A DNA stretch of 40,393 bases from Deltaproteobacteria bacterium (lineage in GTDB: Bacteria; Desulfobacterota; Syntrophia; Syntrophales; Smithellaceae). The stretch spans positions 22,245 through 62,637 of the forward strand of contig SBEK01000002.1 of NCBI GenBank assembly GCA_009668925.1, written 5' to 3'. The position numbers and the translations under genes are program-made. The notes under the pieces are model-generated. The model was given only the letters and a program-made list of their open reading frames with translations. It was not told the origin of the DNA and made no database searches. Below are positions 40,039-40,393 of the stretch, in pieces; position 1 is the stretch's first letter; every line of letters begins with the position of its first letter.

Positions 40039-40393
40039 TTTTATTTTTTGCTCCCCCGGCGGATTGTTTGAGCGTTCGCGAGTCGTGCGTTCACGTGCAA
40101 TTCCCGGGACGCGCCGCGGCGCCGCGCCGGGACGGGAAATACGCTTCCGGTGCGCCGGGGAGGACATATCCCGACTCTCCGGCCGGCTAGGGCAAGAGAC
40201 AGGCGCTGCGGAAAACCTCGCCCGCGTTTTCAAACCCTCACCGCACGGTGCGCCTTTCGGCGGTCCATTTCAGTCATCCGCGGCGACCGGACGGACCTGC
40301 ACGGGTCGGCCCCGGGGCCGCTTATAACCCGGCAATCGTCGCGGCGGTTATTTTGCCTGACCTCTTTGACTTTGCAGATATTATCGGGTAAGA
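40039..40393. other. Gene-free, GC-rich end of the window
   Basis: A TTG-started frame at 40064-40327 is open but reads as low-complexity Arg/Gly/Pro sequence without a ribosome site. GC-rich palindromic sequence (GCCGCGGCGCCGCG near 40112-40126) is the only structure I see. Confidence 0.5.

Noticed and set aside
40064..40327. 87-codon frame at the end of the window
   Set aside because: TTG start, no ribosome site, low-complexity Arg/Gly/Pro sequence in very GC-rich DNA.
1..40393. CRISPR array, phage or insertion sequence
   Set aside because: No regularly spaced repeats, integrase, transposase or paired terminal repeats were found on reading both strands.

Overview
This window looks like part of the chromosome of a GC-rich (roughly 55-58% by eye), mostly anaerobic Gram-negative bacterium of the old Deltaproteobacteria, probably near the syntrophic fatty-acid or aromatic degraders (Syntrophales-like). 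The gene content points there: an ADP-forming acyl-CoA synthetase, two kinds of CoA-transferase, an enoyl-CoA hydratase, a fatty acyl-AMP ligase joined to a PlsC domain, an ATC-hydrolase-like protein next to a C_GCAxxG_C_C protein, an iron-sulfur flavoprotein, and a long Liv-type transport locus with unusually long binding proteins. This is inference from families; no rRNA or other phylogenetic marker is present. I found no rRNA, tRNA, CRISPR array, phage or transposase gene.

Layout. 1-1494: end of an ADP-forming CoA ligase gene, translationally coupled to an ATC-hydrolase-like gene and a C_GCAxxG_C_C redox gene. 1565-5885: SnoaL-like protein, membrane-anchored 5'-nucleotidase-type metallophosphatase, and a Memo-AMMECR1 fusion with its own promoter. 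6114-8989 (minus): acyl carrier/fatty acyl-AMP ligase and PlsC acyltransferase, which look like one gene split by a frameshift. 9447-11683: acetyl-CoA hydrolase/transferase family gene (plus) and enoyl-CoA hydratase (minus). 12049-22977: mostly single-gene units (unknown proteins, Isf-like flavoprotein, OsmC, alpha/beta hydrolase, DUF1330, thioredoxin, NAD-dependent epimerase, YihG-like acyltransferase, exported cyclophilin, small membrane protein, Fsr-like MFS transporter). 23052-25849: an orphan small transcription unit on the minus strand, back to back with cydAB. 25928-29622: small accessory genes (lipoprotein hydrolase, DUF2277, exported nitroreductase, VOC, YtxH, YjdI-like ferredoxin).

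29760-40038 is the most coherent system. On the minus strand, read from 38833 downward, are livH-livM-livG-livF, a two-gene family I CoA-transferase, then two closely related extracellular binding-protein genes, each ending in a similar intrinsic terminator. A TetR-family regulator diverges from the front. Between the two binding-protein genes I find the decayed 3' end of a second CoA-transferase beta gene. The simplest history is tandem duplication of a [CoA-transferase beta - binding protein - terminator] unit followed by loss of one CoA-transferase copy. The locus reads as uptake of an organic acid followed by CoA activation; the substrate cannot be told from sequence.

Regulatory signals are clear in places: sigma70-like promoters with 16-17 bp spacers before the Memo-AMMECR1, CoA-transferase, OsmC, cyclophilin, cydAB and DUF2277 genes and the orphan transcript; intrinsic terminators at 12475, 20584, 23051, 28122, 29677 and 31630; and several long perfect inverted repeats, notably a 15-bp one in the leader of the CoA-transferase genes.
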